This document shows, one piece after another, positions 16,145-24,879 of a stretch of DNA of 64,000 nucleotides. This stretch comes from Kitasatospora purpeofusca (GTDB lineage: Bacteria; Actinomycetota; Actinomycetes; Streptomycetales; Streptomycetaceae). A program made the position numbers and the translations under genes. The stretch is taken from the NCBI RefSeq assembly GCF_000718025.1, contig NZ_JODS01000008.1, positions 124,001 to 188,000 on the forward strand, in the 5' to 3' direction. The notes below the pieces were generated by a model. That model saw nothing but the letters and a program-made list of their open reading frames with translations. It had not been told where the DNA came from and made no database searches. Position 1 is the first letter of the stretch. Each line of letters starts with the position of its first letter.

Positions 16145-17275
16145 GTGGGAACGGTCGTGCTCGTCACCGGTGTCGGCCGGCACCTGGGCGCCCGCTTCGC
16201 CGCCGAGCTGCGCCGCCGCCCGGGCGTGGACCTGGTGGTCGGCGTGGACGTGCAGCCGCCGGGCCCGGCGCTGCGCGCGCTCGCCGAGCCGGACGGGCCC
16301 GCCGCGCCCTACCGCTTCCACCAGCTGGACCTGCGCCGCCCCGCCGTGGCGCGGGTGATCGCCGAGCACGGCGTCGACACCGTGGTGCACCTCGCGGTCA
16401 GCGCCACCGGACTGGGCTCCACCAACCGCTCCGCGGTGAAGGAGTCCAATGTGATCGGCACGATGCAGCTGCTCGGCGCCTGCCAGAAGGCGCCGGGGGT
16501 GCGCCGGCTGGTGGTGAAGTCGACCACCGGCGTCTACGGCTCGGCGCCGCGCGACCCGGCCGTGTTCACCGAGCGGACCCAGCCGAAGACCCTGCCGGGC
16601 GGCGGTTTCGCCAAGGACGCGGTCGAGGTGGAGGGCTACGTCCGGGGCTTCGCCCGGCGCCGTCCGGACGTCGCGGTCACGGTGCTGCGGTTCGCCAACA
16701 TCGTCGGCCCGGGCGCCGACACCCCGCTGACCGACTACTTCGCGCTGCCGGTCCTGCCGACCGTGCTCGGCTACGACCCCCGGCTGCAGTTCGCGCACGA
16801 GGACGACGTGGTCGAGGTGCTCTGCCGGGCCTCCTTCCCGGCCGAGCCGGGCACCGTGAACACCGGCACCGTCAACGTCGCCGGGGAGGGCGTGCTGCTG
16901 CTCTCCCAGTGCGCCCGCCGACTGGGCCGGCCGACCCTGCCGCTGCTGCTGCCGGCGGTCAGCTGGATCGCCGGACTGGCCCGGCAGACCCGGCTGGTCG
17001 ACGTCTCGCCCGAGCACCTGCGGCTGCTGACCCACGGCCGGGTGGTGGACACCGCCCGGCTGCGCGAGTCCTTCGGCTACCGCCCGGTGTTCAGCACCCC
17101 GGAGGCCTTCGCGGACTTCGCCGCCGCGCAGTCGCCGGGCCTGCTGCCGCTGGGCCGGCTGACCGCCGTCACCGACGGACTGGCCGCGCTGCTCGGCCCG
17201 GAGGCCGGCCGGACCACCGGCCCGGGCCCCACCACCCCGGGCACCCCCGCCCGACCGCACCGACCCAGGAGCTGA
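16145..17275 (+). CDS. NAD-dependent epimerase/dehydratase (extended SDR)
   Basis: 376 residues from GTG 16145. The first residues, MGTVVLVTGVGRHLGARFAAEL, place the NAD-binding TGxxxxLG motif right at the N-terminus, as in the family; an in-frame ATG at 16130 is less likely. ESNVIGTMQLLGACQK, the YxxxK-region equivalents (VYGSAPRDP, FAKDAVEVEGYVRGF) and VLRFANIVGP fit an extended short-chain dehydrogenase. The Pro-rich C-terminus is atypical. It ends 6 bp before the acyltransferase, so they form an operon, perhaps in lipid or cell-envelope metabolism. Confidence 0.87.
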   Translation: MGTVVLVTGVGRHLGARFAAELRRRPGVDLVVGVDVQPPGPALRALAEPDGPAAPYRFHQLDLRRPAVARVIAEHGVDTVVHLAVSATGLGSTNRSAVKESNVIGTMQLLGACQKAPGVRRLVVKSTTGVYGSAPRDPAVFTERTQPKTLPGGGFAKDAVEVEGYVRGFARRRPDVAVTVLRFANIVGPGADTPLTDYFALPVLPTVLGYDPRLQFAHEDDVVEVLCRASFPAEPGTVNTGTVNVAGEGVLLLSQCARRLGRPTLPLLLPAVSWIAGLARQTRLVDVSPEHLRLLTHGRVVDTARLRESFGYRPVFSTPEAFADFAAAQSPGLLPLGRLTAVTDGLAALLGPEAGRTTGPGPTTPGTPARPHRPRS

Positions 17276-17281
17276 ACCCGC

Positions 17282-18295
17282 ATGAGTGCCGCCGCCGAGA
17301 ACGCGCCGGGCGAGGCGAAGGTCATCCCGATCGAGTCCGCCCCCAGCTGGAGCGAACCGCCGGCCGACGGCTCCGGCCTGGCCGACCGGGTGGCCGGTGC
17401 CGTCGGCGGCGCGCTGGCCGGCCGGCTCGGCGCCGCCGCCACCCGCGCCTTCGGCAAGGGCTGGGAGGACCGGGCCGCCGACGGCCTGGCCTTCCTGCGC
17501 CGCCGGATCACCGGCGACTACGAGGTGGACGAGTTCGGCTTCGACCGGGAGCTCACCGAGGAGGTGCTGCTCGGGCTGCTGCGGCCGCTGGCGGAGAAGT
17601 ACTTCCGGATCGAGGTGCGCGGGATCGAGAACATCCCGGCCGAGGGCGGCGCGCTGATCGTCGCCAACCACTCCGGGACGATCCCGCTGGACGCGCTGAT
17701 GACCCAGGTGGTGATACACGACCACCACCCGCGCCACCGGCACCTGCGGATGCTCGCCGCCGACCTGGTGTTCGTCCTGCCCGGGATCAACGAGCTGGCC
17801 CGCAAGGCCGGGCACACCCTGGCCTGCAACGAGGACGCCCAGGCCCTGCTGGAGCGCGGCGAGCTGGTCGGGGTGTGGCCGGAGGGCTTCAAGGGGGTCG
17901 GCAAGCCGTTCTCCGAGCGGTACAAGCTCCAGCGCTTCGGCCGGGGCGGCTTCGTCTCCTCGGCGCTGCGGGCCCGGGTGCCGATCGTGCCGTGCTCGAT
18001 CGTCGGGGCGGAGGAGACCTACCCGATGATCGGCGACTTCCGGACCCTGGCCCGGCTGCTGGGCCTGCCGTACGTGCCGATCACGCCGACCTTCCCGTGG
18101 CTGGGCCCGCTGGGGGCGGTGCCGCTGCCGACCAAGTGGATCATCGAGTTCGGCGAGCCGATCGCGACCGACCGGCACCCGGTGGAGGCGGCGGACGACC
18201 CGATGCTGGTCTTCGACCTGGCCGACGAGGTCCGGGAGACCATCCAGCACACGCTCTACCAGCTGCTGGTGCGGCGGCGCTCGGTCTTCTTCTGA
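17282..18295 (+). CDS. 1-acylglycerol-3-phosphate acyltransferase-like (PlsC family)
   Basis: 337 residues. The PlsC motifs are present: NHSGTIPLD in place of NHxxxxD (about 130), a hydrophobic LVFVLPGI segment, and the second block VWPEGFKGVGKPFSERYKLQRFGRGGF with the EGxxxxP-like glycerol-phosphate site. PIVPCSIVGAEETYP is the final block. Members transfer acyl chains to lysophospholipids or other alcohols. A 110-residue N-terminal extension precedes the catalytic domain. It is co-oriented with the epimerase, 6 bp apart. Confidence 0.88.
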   Translation: MSAAAENAPGEAKVIPIESAPSWSEPPADGSGLADRVAGAVGGALAGRLGAAATRAFGKGWEDRAADGLAFLRRRITGDYEVDEFGFDRELTEEVLLGLLRPLAEKYFRIEVRGIENIPAEGGALIVANHSGTIPLDALMTQVVIHDHHPRHRHLRMLAADLVFVLPGINELARKAGHTLACNEDAQALLERGELVGVWPEGFKGVGKPFSERYKLQRFGRGGFVSSALRARVPIVPCSIVGAEETYPMIGDFRTLARLLGLPYVPITPTFPWLGPLGAVPLPTKWIIEFGEPIATDRHPVEAADDPMLVFDLADEVRETIQHTLYQLLVRRRSVFF

Positions 18296-18347
18296 GCCGA
18301 GTGCCCTTCCGGGCCGGGTGAGCCTCCGGGCCGAGCAGAACGGCGGG

Positions 18348-19703
18348 TCAGCCGCCGAGGATCCGCAGACCGGGCAGCAGGCCCGGGATCAGCGGGGGCA
18401 CCTCGACCCCCTGCTGCTGGGCGGCGGCGCCGCTCGCGCTGGGCGACTCGGACGGCTGCCCCGGGGGCCGGTCCGGCGCCGGGGCCGGCGCCGGCGCGTC
18501 CGCGCTGGGCGAGGGCTTGGCCCCGGTGAGCCCGCTGGTGAGGTTGTCGACCAGGCCGCCCACCGGGGCCGGGACGACATTGGTCTCATTGCTGGGCGCC
18601 GGTGCGGCCGGTGCGCCGGGGGCCGCGGGCGCCGCCGGTGCGGGCGCGCCGCCCTGCGGCGGGACCTGCGGGGTGCTGCCCGGCCGACCGCCGACCCCGG
18701 CGCCGGCCGGTCCGCCGGTGGCACCGCCCTGGGCCGGTGCTCCGCCGACCGCCGGGCTGCCGCCGGGCGAGGTGCCGGCGGAGGGTCCGCCCTGCACTCC
18801 CGTCCCGCGGGTGCCGTCGCCCGCCCCGCCGTCGTCCGGCATCCCGCTCTTGGCGGGCTGCTGGACCAGACGCAGGGGCGCGACGTCCTGGCTTATGTCG
18901 TCGAAGAGCTGGTCCACCAGGTGGGCCTGCGGGACGAGCTGGTCCGGAAGCCGGGACTGGACCTCGGCCCAGGTGCCGTCCTCGTCGTGGGCGAAGCCCG
19001 CCAGGGTGCGCATCGGGTCGAGCGAGCCGTTGTTGCGGTAGACGGCGCGCAGCAGGTCGCGGCCCTTGAGGGCGTCGTTGTGCATGTCGTCCAGGGCCTT
19101 GCGGACCTGCTCGACGGTGCCCGGGCTGAGCGAGCCGCCGGTGCCGGACCGGCCCACCAGGGACCGGGCCTCGCCGAGCCGGGTGGCCGCGTTGTCGAGC
19201 AGCAGCTCGCCGCGCTCGCTGTCGGTGTCCGCGAGGTTGAGCCGCAGCCCCTCCAGTCCGCGCTTCATGCCGTACAGCGGGTCGCCGGGGAGGGCGTTGC
19301 CACTGGCGGCCGCGGCCCCGGCGAAGCTGCCGACGGCGAGGCCGGCGACCAGCCCGCCGATCGCGAACCGGCGGCTCCAGCGTCCGCGCGGCGCCGTGCG
19401 GACGGCCCGGTGGCGGCGCTGGCGCGGCACGGTGACACCCGGTCCGCCCGCGAAGGCCTGCTCGAACGCGGCCATCAGCTGGGCGCGTTGGACGGTCCGG
19501 ACCTCGTGGTCGAGCTCCGGGGCGGGCAGCGCGCCGAGCGCGCCGACCGTGTCGATGAGTTCGGCCATCGCGACCGAACCGGCGTTGCCGATAGCGGTGT
19601 TGGCCGTTCCGTTGCCGTCGGCAGCGCGTTGCTCCGCCTGGTGGGCCTCCAGCGCCTCGGCGAAGGCCTTCGCCCGCCGGTGCTCCAGCACGTTTGCCGT
19701 CAC
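18348..19703 (-). CDS. rsbN: Anti-sigma factor RsbN for sigma-BldN
   Basis: 451 residues from GTG 19703, with GGAGGTG 7 nt upstream. The cytoplasmic N-terminal region (about 1-110, MTANVLEHRRAKAFAEALE onward) is the sigma-binding part. A single membrane span lies at about 113-133 (FAIGGLVAGLAVGSFAGA). A DUF5667-type extracytoplasmic domain follows (GDPLYGMKRGLEGLRLNL, LDNAATRLGEA). The last 180 residues are Pro/Gly/Ala-rich and low complexity. RsbN holds sigma-BldN inactive at the membrane until aerial growth. It lies directly downstream of bldN on the same strand, as in characterised streptomycetes. Confidence 0.95.
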   Translation of the reverse strand: MTANVLEHRRAKAFAEALEAHQAEQRAADGNGTANTAIGNAGSVAMAELIDTVGALGALPAPELDHEVRTVQRAQLMAAFEQAFAGGPGVTVPRQRRHRAVRTAPRGRWSRRFAIGGLVAGLAVGSFAGAAAASGNALPGDPLYGMKRGLEGLRLNLADTDSERGELLLDNAATRLGEARSLVGRSGTGGSLSPGTVEQVRKALDDMHNDALKGRDLLRAVYRNNGSLDPMRTLAGFAHDEDGTWAEVQSRLPDQLVPQAHLVDQLFDDISQDVAPLRLVQQPAKSGMPDDGGAGDGTRGTGVQGGPSAGTSPGGSPAVGGAPAQGGATGGPAGAGVGGRPGSTPQVPPQGGAPAPAAPAAPGAPAAPAPSNETNVVPAPVGGLVDNLTSGLTGAKPSPSADAPAPAPAPDRPPGQPSESPSASGAAAQQQGVEVPPLIPGLLPGLRILGG

Positions 19704-19853
19704 GGGCCACACCTCCCTTCGTCGTTGTCGACACCCCGGCCTGCCGGACGGTTGCCCCGGCAAGCCAAAGCCACTCCATCGGGTGAGAGGTCGCAATTCG
19801 ACTTGACCGCACGCCTGGTGGAGGCTTGCAAGCTGGCCAACGAGCGGCGCGGG

Positions 19854-19889
19854 CGGTCGGTTACGCACGACTGATCATCGGACCGACCG
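19854..19889 (-). terminator. Hairpin between bldN and rsbN
   Basis: 8-bp perfect arms CGGTCGGT (19854-19861) and ACCGACCG (19882-19889), 20-nt loop, in the 280-bp gap. It may attenuate read-through from bldN, leaving rsbN dependent on its own promoter further along. Confidence 0.4.
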
Positions 19890-19983
19890 TTCACCCGGAT
19901 GTGTCGGGCCGCCGCCGAGGGTGACGGCCCGCCCACTATCTCTCCCGCCGCTTCCCCGGGGACCTCCCCGGACCGCCGCCGGC

Positions 19984-20865
19984 TCACCGCGCGTCGGGCG
20001 GGAGCAGGCGGGCCAGGGTGCGCACGGCGCGGTACTGGAGGGTCTTGATGGCACCCTCGTTCTTGCCCATGATCCGGGCGGTCTCGGCGACCGACAGCCC
20101 CTGCAGGAAGCGCAGCGTGACGCACTCCTGCTGCTGCGGGTTCAGCCGGCGGACCGCCTCCAGCAGGGCCGCGTTGGAGAGCGACTCCAGCACCGAGTCC
20201 TCGGGGCTCCGCTCGCACTCGTTGGAGTCGAGCATCTCGCCCGTGGTGACTTCCAGCCGGAACCGGCTGGACTTGAAGTGGTCGGCGACCAGGTTGCGGG
20301 CGATGGTCACCAGCCAGGCCCCGAAGTCCCGGCCCTGCCAGGTGAAGGTGCCGATCCGGCGCAGCGCGCGCAGGAAGGTCTCGCTGGTGAGGTCCTCGGC
20401 GGTGGCCCGGCTGCCGACCCGGTAGTAGATGTAGCGGTAGACGGTGTCCGCGTAGTGGTCGTAGAGCCGGCCGAAGGCCTCGCTCTCGCCGGCCTGGGCG
20501 CGCTCGACCAGCTCCATGATCGGGTTGTGCTCGGTCTCGTAACCGGGGCCGGTGGTGGTGCGGGAGCGGCTGCGGCCGCCGGTGCTGCCGGCCCGGCCCC
20601 GGGTGCCGGCCCCGGTCGAGCCGGCCGCGGTGGTGCGCAGCAGGGGGGTGCCGGGACGGTCCTGGGTCTGGCCGAACGCGGCTCCGGCGGGCACCAGTTG
20701 GGGGGTGGCGGCGAGCTGGCTGCGGAGCAGGGTGCGCAGCAGGTCCAGGCCGGTGGAGATCTGCCGGGGCGGGACCGGGCGGCCGCGGAGGCTGGTGCGG
20801 GAGCGCAGGGGCGCGGACGACGGGCGGGAGGGTGCAGGCGCGTCGTTCCGGACGGGTGGGTACAC
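19984..20865 (-). CDS. bldN: ECF sigma factor BldN (pro-sigma)
   Basis: 293 residues from GTG 20865 (GGGAG 5 nt upstream). An N-terminal pro-region of about 115 residues begins MYPPV and is Ser/Arg/Thr/Gly-rich. Sigma region 2 follows (MELVERAQAGESEAFGRLY, TVYRYIYYRV, AEDLTSETFLRALRRIGTFTW), then region 4 (LNPQQQECVTLRFLQGLSVAETARIMGKNEGAIKTLQYRAVRTLARLL). The sigma domains are near-identical to S. coelicolor BldN/S. griseus AdsA as I remember them. In those species the pro-region is removed by proteolysis, and the mature factor drives chaplin, rodlin and other aerial-growth genes. RsbN is encoded downstream. Confidence 0.97.
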   Translation of the reverse strand: MYPPVRNDAPAPSRPSSAPLRSRTSLRGRPVPPRQISTGLDLLRTLLRSQLAATPQLVPAGAAFGQTQDRPGTPLLRTTAAGSTGAGTRGRAGSTGGRSRSRTTTGPGYETEHNPIMELVERAQAGESEAFGRLYDHYADTVYRYIYYRVGSRATAEDLTSETFLRALRRIGTFTWQGRDFGAWLVTIARNLVADHFKSSRFRLEVTTGEMLDSNECERSPEDSVLESLSNAALLEAVRRLNPQQQECVTLRFLQGLSVAETARIMGKNEGAIKTLQYRAVRTLARLLPPDAR

Positions 20866-21450
20866 GGGACTCCCAGAGGCAGAACTGTGGACGGATCACC
20901 TCCGCCTGCGCGGAGAGCACGTCCGCGCCCCCCGGGTCGCGCTGGGGCGGTTGGGTGACGTGCATCCAGGAGAGAATAACGCTTTGTGCAATGACAGCTA
21001 CACCGTGTGGTCGAAGTGGTCGTTTGGGATCCGCATTGAACGGATATCCGGCCGACAGTGACCGAACATGTCGGCGATCGCCTGGCTCAACGTGACAGAA
21101 CGAGTGCGCCTGGTGACCAATTCGGTGGTGAGGCGGGCGGTTTCCCGGTTCTGGGGCCGGATAACCCCCGACTTTGTCGAGCTGGCGAACGATCAGATCC
21201 GGTCACTGGCGGGCGAGTTCGATCGAAGGGGCCGGACGGGCCCGCGACGCGCGGGAGTTCGCCCGTACGGGCGGCATCGTCAGCGCGCGAATTGACCGGA
21301 CTCACCCCGGCGCGGCCCCCGGGCGGACGTCCGTGCGGTCCGCTCCGCTCCGCCCCGCTCGGCTCCGCCCGGCCGTGGCCGCGGGCGCCGGTCGATCCGG
21401 CCGAGCCGCTCGGCCCGGTCGCTCGGGCCCGGTCGCTCAGGCCCGGTCGC
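20866..21450 (-). promoter_or_regulatory. Long bldN upstream region (585 bp)
   Basis: No convincing gene. The section 20965-21085 is clearly less GC-rich than its surroundings (GAATAACGC, TGTGCAATGACAGC, CATTGAACGGATATCC) and is the likely bldN promoter zone. In characterised streptomycetes bldN is a target of BldD and AdpA. AGTGACC and GGTGACG half-site-like sequences are visible, but no full symmetrical site could be assigned. Bases 21300-21410 are simple-sequence G/C with repeated GCTCCGC. Confidence 0.5.
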
Positions 21451-21453
21451 TCA
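21412..21453. repeat. Three tandem 14-bp repeats at the end of the HAD gene
   Basis: GGCCCGGTCGCTC plus G or A, at 21412-21425, 21426-21439 and 21440-21453. The last unit supplies the stop codon of the minus-strand HAD gene, so a change in copy number would not alter the protein. Confidence 0.75.
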
Positions 21454-22506
21454 GGCGCGGTGCCGGCGGTGCAGCGCGGCCCAGGCCGCGACGGCGCCCG
21501 CGGCCACACCGAGCGCGGCGGCGGCCGGCAGCCCGACCCGGGCGGCCTTCCGCCCGGTCCGGAAGTCCCGGACCCGCCAGCCCTGCGCGCGGGCGTGCCG
21601 CCGCAGCGCGCCGTCCGGGTTCACCACGTAGGGGTGGCCCACCAGCGAGAGCATCGGGATGTCGTTGGCCGAGTCGCTGTACGCGGCGCAGCGGTCGAGG
21701 TCGAGCCGCTCCCGCCGGGCCAGCGAGCGCACCGCGGCCGCCTTGGCCGGCCCGTGCAGCAGCTCGCCGACCAGCCGGCCGGTGTACGCGCCGTCGCGCG
21801 CCTCGGCGACGGTGCCGAGCGCCCCCGTCATGCCGAGCCGGGCCGAGATGATCCGGGCCACCTCCACCGGGGCGGCGGTGACCAGCCAGACCCGCTGCCC
21901 GGCGTCCAGGTGCATCTGGACCAGTGCGCGGGTGCCCGGCCACACCTTGTCGGCGATGACCTCCTCGAATACCTCCTCGCAGAGCGCCTCCAGCTCGGCG
22001 GTGCGCTTGCCGGCGACCAGGCCCAGGGCGGTGTGCTGCGCGTCGGCCATGTGGTCCGGGTCCTCGGCGCCGTACAGCCGGAACCAGGCCTGCTGCCAGG
22101 CGAAGCGGGCGATGTCGCGGCGGGTGAGGAAGCCCCGGCGGTAGAGGCCGACCCCGAGGTAGAAGATCGCGGCCCCGCGCAGGATGGTGTTGTCGCAGTC
22201 GAAGAAGGCGGCGGCCCTCGGGTCGTCCGGGTCGGGGGTGTGGTTCTCGGCGGGGGGTCGGGGTGCCTTGCCGCGCCGGGCGCGCTCCGCGTCCCCGGCG
22301 GCCTCCGGCTCCGCGGCCGGCCGGGTGTCCGCCGCCGGCCCGGCGCCTGCGGCCGGCTCGGTCGGGGCCTCCCCGGCCGGTGCCGGGGCGGCCCGCAGGG
22401 CGGCCTCCGCCGCCTCCGCCGCGGCCTCGCCCGCCAGCGCGGCCCGCGAGCCGGTGGGGCGCCTTGACTGGGTGAGCCTTCGGAGCACGGCCATGCCATC
22501 GAGCAT
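21451..22506 (-). CDS. HAD-IB family phosphatase (SerB/CicA-like)
   Basis: 351 residues from ATG 22506 (AGGTGG upstream; ATG 22494 is the alternative). An Ala/Pro/Glu-rich N-terminal region of about 95 residues precedes the HAD domain. Motif I is AAFFDCDNTILRGAA (nucleophile in FDCDNT), then WLVTAAPVEVA (motif II), and YSDSANDIPMLSLVGHPYVVNPDGALRRHA (motif IV and the family's conserved tail). The C-terminus has a hydrophobic segment (VGLPAAAALGVAAGAVAAWAAL), suggesting a membrane anchor. Similar proteins are annotated as phosphoserine phosphatase-like; lipid phosphates are also possible. Confidence 0.87.
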   Translation of the reverse strand: MLDGMAVLRRLTQSRRPTGSRAALAGEAAAEAAEAALRAAPAPAGEAPTEPAAGAGPAADTRPAAEPEAAGDAERARRGKAPRPPAENHTPDPDDPRAAAFFDCDNTILRGAAIFYLGVGLYRRGFLTRRDIARFAWQQAWFRLYGAEDPDHMADAQHTALGLVAGKRTAELEALCEEVFEEVIADKVWPGTRALVQMHLDAGQRVWLVTAAPVEVARIISARLGMTGALGTVAEARDGAYTGRLVGELLHGPAKAAAVRSLARRERLDLDRCAAYSDSANDIPMLSLVGHPYVVNPDGALRRHARAQGWRVRDFRTGRKAARVGLPAAAALGVAAGAVAAWAALHRRHRA

Positions 22507-22612
22507 AGCCAGCCACCTGTGCGGCGGCCGTGACGGCGACGTGCCCGACGGGTGAACGGCGGACGGGGCGGTCGGGTCCGGCCCGTCCGCCGGGGCGGCG
22601 CACAATGGCGGG

Positions 22613-22897
22613 GTGAGTCCACTGCTGCGACGTGACAAGAACCGGGGCCCGGGGCCGGCCGACCGGACGGTGACCCTGGTGGCCAAGCCCGGCTGCCATC
22701 TGTGCGACGACGCCCGGGAGGTGATCGTCCGGGTGACGGCCGAGCTGGGCGCGGCCTTCGAGGAGAAGGACATCACCCAGGACCCGGAGCTCCACCACCT
22801 CTACTGGGAGCAGATCCCGGTCACCCTGATCGACGGGCGCCAGCACGACTTCTGGCGGGTGGACGAGAAGCGGCTGCGCGCCGCGCTCGGCGCCTGA
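22613..22897 (+). CDS. Glutaredoxin-like protein (DUF836 type)
   Basis: 94 residues from GTG. The thioredoxin-fold CxxC is KPGCHLCDDA (about residues 25-34), with cis-Pro in QIPVTLIDG. Proteins of this size and pattern are glutaredoxin-like thiol redox proteins. It is divergent from the HAD gene and upstream of the exonuclease and rex, which fits a redox neighbourhood, but the substrate is unknown. Confidence 0.85.
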   Translation: MSPLLRRDKNRGPGPADRTVTLVAKPGCHLCDDAREVIVRVTAELGAAFEEKDITQDPELHHLYWEQIPVTLIDGRQHDFWRVDEKRLRAALGA

Positions 22898-23095
22898 CCC
22901 GGGCCCCGGCGGCTCCGGCGGGGAGGCTCCCGAGCGCTCCGCCGGGGGCCTCCCGCGCCCCCGCCGAACGGCGGGGGCGGTTCGCCGAATCGTTGTGAAG
23001 AATCCCGGTTCCGGGCTTGGGGCAGCGGCCGTCGGTCGGCTTACGATCGAACTCGTCCGCGCCCATGGGGGGCTGAGCACACGAGGAGTGCCGCC

Positions 23096-23881
23096 ATGCT
23101 TCCCGGTCCGCCCTTAGTCACGCCCGCCGAGCGGTCGGCCGCGCGCGGGGGCTTCGCGGTGGTGGACGTGGAGGCGACCGGCCGCAGCCCCTGGCGGCAC
23201 CGGGTGGTCGAGGTGGCGGTGGTGCTGCTGGACGAGCGGCTGCGCCCCGAGGGCGAGTTCTGCACCCTGCTGGACCCGCTCGGCCCGGTCGGCCCGACCC
23301 ATGTGCACCGGATAGCGCAGGAGGACGTCGAGGGCGCCCCGCGCTTCCGCGAGATCGCGCCGTTGCTGCTGGAGCTGCTGACCGGCCGGGTGCTGGTCGG
23401 CCATCACGTCACCTGCGACCACGCCTTCCTGGATCGCGAATTCGCCCGGATCGGGGTCCCGCTGCCGCCGGTGCCCTCGCTGTGCACGATGCGGCTGGCC
23501 CGGGCGCACCTGCCGGAGGCCGGCGGCTTCGGCCTGGCGGCCTGCGTGGCCGCGGCCGGCCTCGGCGGCTTCGCCGCGCACACCGCGCTCGGCGACGCCC
23601 GGGCCACCGCCGGCCTGCTCCGCCACTGCCTCGGCGCGCCGTCCTGCCCGCCGGGCGACTGGGCGGAGCCGCTGCGAGAGGCGGCCGCGGTGCCGTGGCC
23701 GCGGCTGGGGCGGGCCCGGTCCCGCCCGTCCGGGGAGCCGGTGCCGCTGGTCCTGCGGGGGTCCTCCCGCCCGGCTCCGCCGGTGCTGCCGAACGGCCTG
23801 CTGTACGGCCCTCGGCCACCCCTTGCACCGCCCCCGGCGGTGGCCCGGAAAGCGGCCGGTGCTATGGGGTCGACGGCGTGA
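23096..23881 (+). CDS. 3'-5' exonuclease, DnaQ-like DEDDh family
   Basis: 261 residues. The DEDDh acidic residues are visible: Exo I VVDVEATG (about 22-29), Exo II HHVTCDHAFLDREF, and Exo III HTALGDARATAGLL with its His and Asp. The first 170 residues form the nuclease domain. The C-terminal 80 residues are Pro/Arg-rich and probably disordered. The ATG has AGGAG about 8 nt upstream. Stand-alone proteins of this type act in proofreading or RNA turnover; which applies here is unknown. Confidence 0.88.
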   Translation: MLPGPPLVTPAERSAARGGFAVVDVEATGRSPWRHRVVEVAVVLLDERLRPEGEFCTLLDPLGPVGPTHVHRIAQEDVEGAPRFREIAPLLLELLTGRVLVGHHVTCDHAFLDREFARIGVPLPPVPSLCTMRLARAHLPEAGGFGLAACVAAAGLGGFAAHTALGDARATAGLLRHCLGAPSCPPGDWAEPLREAAAVPWPRLGRARSRPSGEPVPLVLRGSSRPAPPVLPNGLLYGPRPPLAPPPAVARKAAGAMGSTA

Positions 23882-23918
23882 TGCGCATCACTGTGCGGGG
23901 ACAAATCGGACACCATCT

Positions 23919-23936
23919 TTGTGCACACGTTCACAA
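23919..23936. promoter_or_regulatory. Rex operator (ROP) upstream of rex
   Basis: TTGTGCACACGTTCACAA differs from the published Rex consensus TTGTGAA-N4-TTCACAA at one arm position. TTGTGC at its left end, 17 bp from TAGCCT (23942-23947), could be the -35/-10 pair. Rex would then block its own promoter when NADH is low. It lies 47 bp before the rex GTG. Confidence 0.9.
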
Positions 23937-23982
23937 ACGCATAGCCTGGCTGCCAAAGCCCAGCTTCACCCACAGGAGCACC

Positions 23983-24879
23983 GTGGCAATCGGCCGATCA
24001 CCACAGAGCAGTTCGCAGACGCCCGACCAGGGCGCCGCGCGTCGACCTTCGCGCGCCCGGGGCATCCCGGAGGCGACGGTCGCCCGGCTTCCGCTGTACC
24101 TGCGCGCGCTCACCGCGCTCTCCGAGCGCTCGGTGCCGACCGTCTCCTCCGAGGAGCTGGCGGCCGCGGCCGGGGTGAACTCCGCCAAGCTGCGCAAGGA
24201 CTTCTCCTACCTGGGCTCCTACGGCACCCGCGGGGTCGGCTACGACGTCGAGTACCTCGTCTACCAGATCTCCCGCGAGCTGGGCCTGACCCAGGACTGG
24301 CCGGTCGTCATCGTCGGCATCGGGAACCTCGGCCACGCGCTCGCCAACTACGGCGGCTTCGCCTCCCGCGGTTTCCGGGTCGCGGCCCTGCTGGACGCCG
24401 ACCCGAGCGTGGTCGGCAGCAGCGCGGCCGGCCTGCCGGTGCGCCACATGGACGAACTGGAGTCCATCGTGGAGAGCCAGCACGTCTCGATCGGTGTCAT
24501 CACCACGCCGCCCGGCGCCGCCCAGCAGGTCTGCGACCGGCTGGTCGAGGCCGGTGTCACCAGCATCCTGAACTTCGCCCCGACCGTGCTGACCGTCCCG
24601 GACGGCGTGGACGTGCGCAAGGTGGACCTCTCCATCGAGCTGCAGATCCTCGCCTTCCACGAGCAGCGCAAGGCCGGCGACGAGCCGGACCGCACGGAGT
24701 CCGTGCTCGACCGCGCCCCGGGCCCGGTCCGCGCCGCCGCGGCCAAGCTGCGCCGCGCGGCCGCCGGCAGCACCAAGCCCCGCACCGCCGCCGAGTCGGC
24801 CAAGGACGCGGAGCCGACGGCGCAGGGCAAGCCCGGCAAGCCCGGCGAGGGCGAGCTGTCCGCGGTGATGCCGGCATGA
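23983..24879 (+). CDS. rex: Redox-sensing transcriptional repressor Rex
   Basis: 298 residues from GTG 23983 (AGGAG upstream). The N-terminal winged helix is at about 30-85 (IPEATVARLPLYLRALTAL, SSEELAAAAGVNSAKLRKDFSYLGSYGTRGVGYDV). The NAD(H)-binding Rossmann domain has VIVGIGNLGHALANY (GxGxxG about 112-117). The domain-swap C-terminal helix is followed by a 50-residue Lys/Ala/Pro tail. Rex senses NADH/NAD+ and represses cydABCD, nuo and its own operon. Heme genes follow in the same direction. Confidence 0.97.
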   Translation: MAIGRSPQSSSQTPDQGAARRPSRARGIPEATVARLPLYLRALTALSERSVPTVSSEELAAAAGVNSAKLRKDFSYLGSYGTRGVGYDVEYLVYQISRELGLTQDWPVVIVGIGNLGHALANYGGFASRGFRVAALLDADPSVVGSSAAGLPVRHMDELESIVESQHVSIGVITTPPGAAQQVCDRLVEAGVTSILNFAPTVLTVPDGVDVRKVDLSIELQILAFHEQRKAGDEPDRTESVLDRAPGPVRAAAAKLRRAAAGSTKPRTAAESAKDAEPTAQGKPGKPGEGELSAVMPA

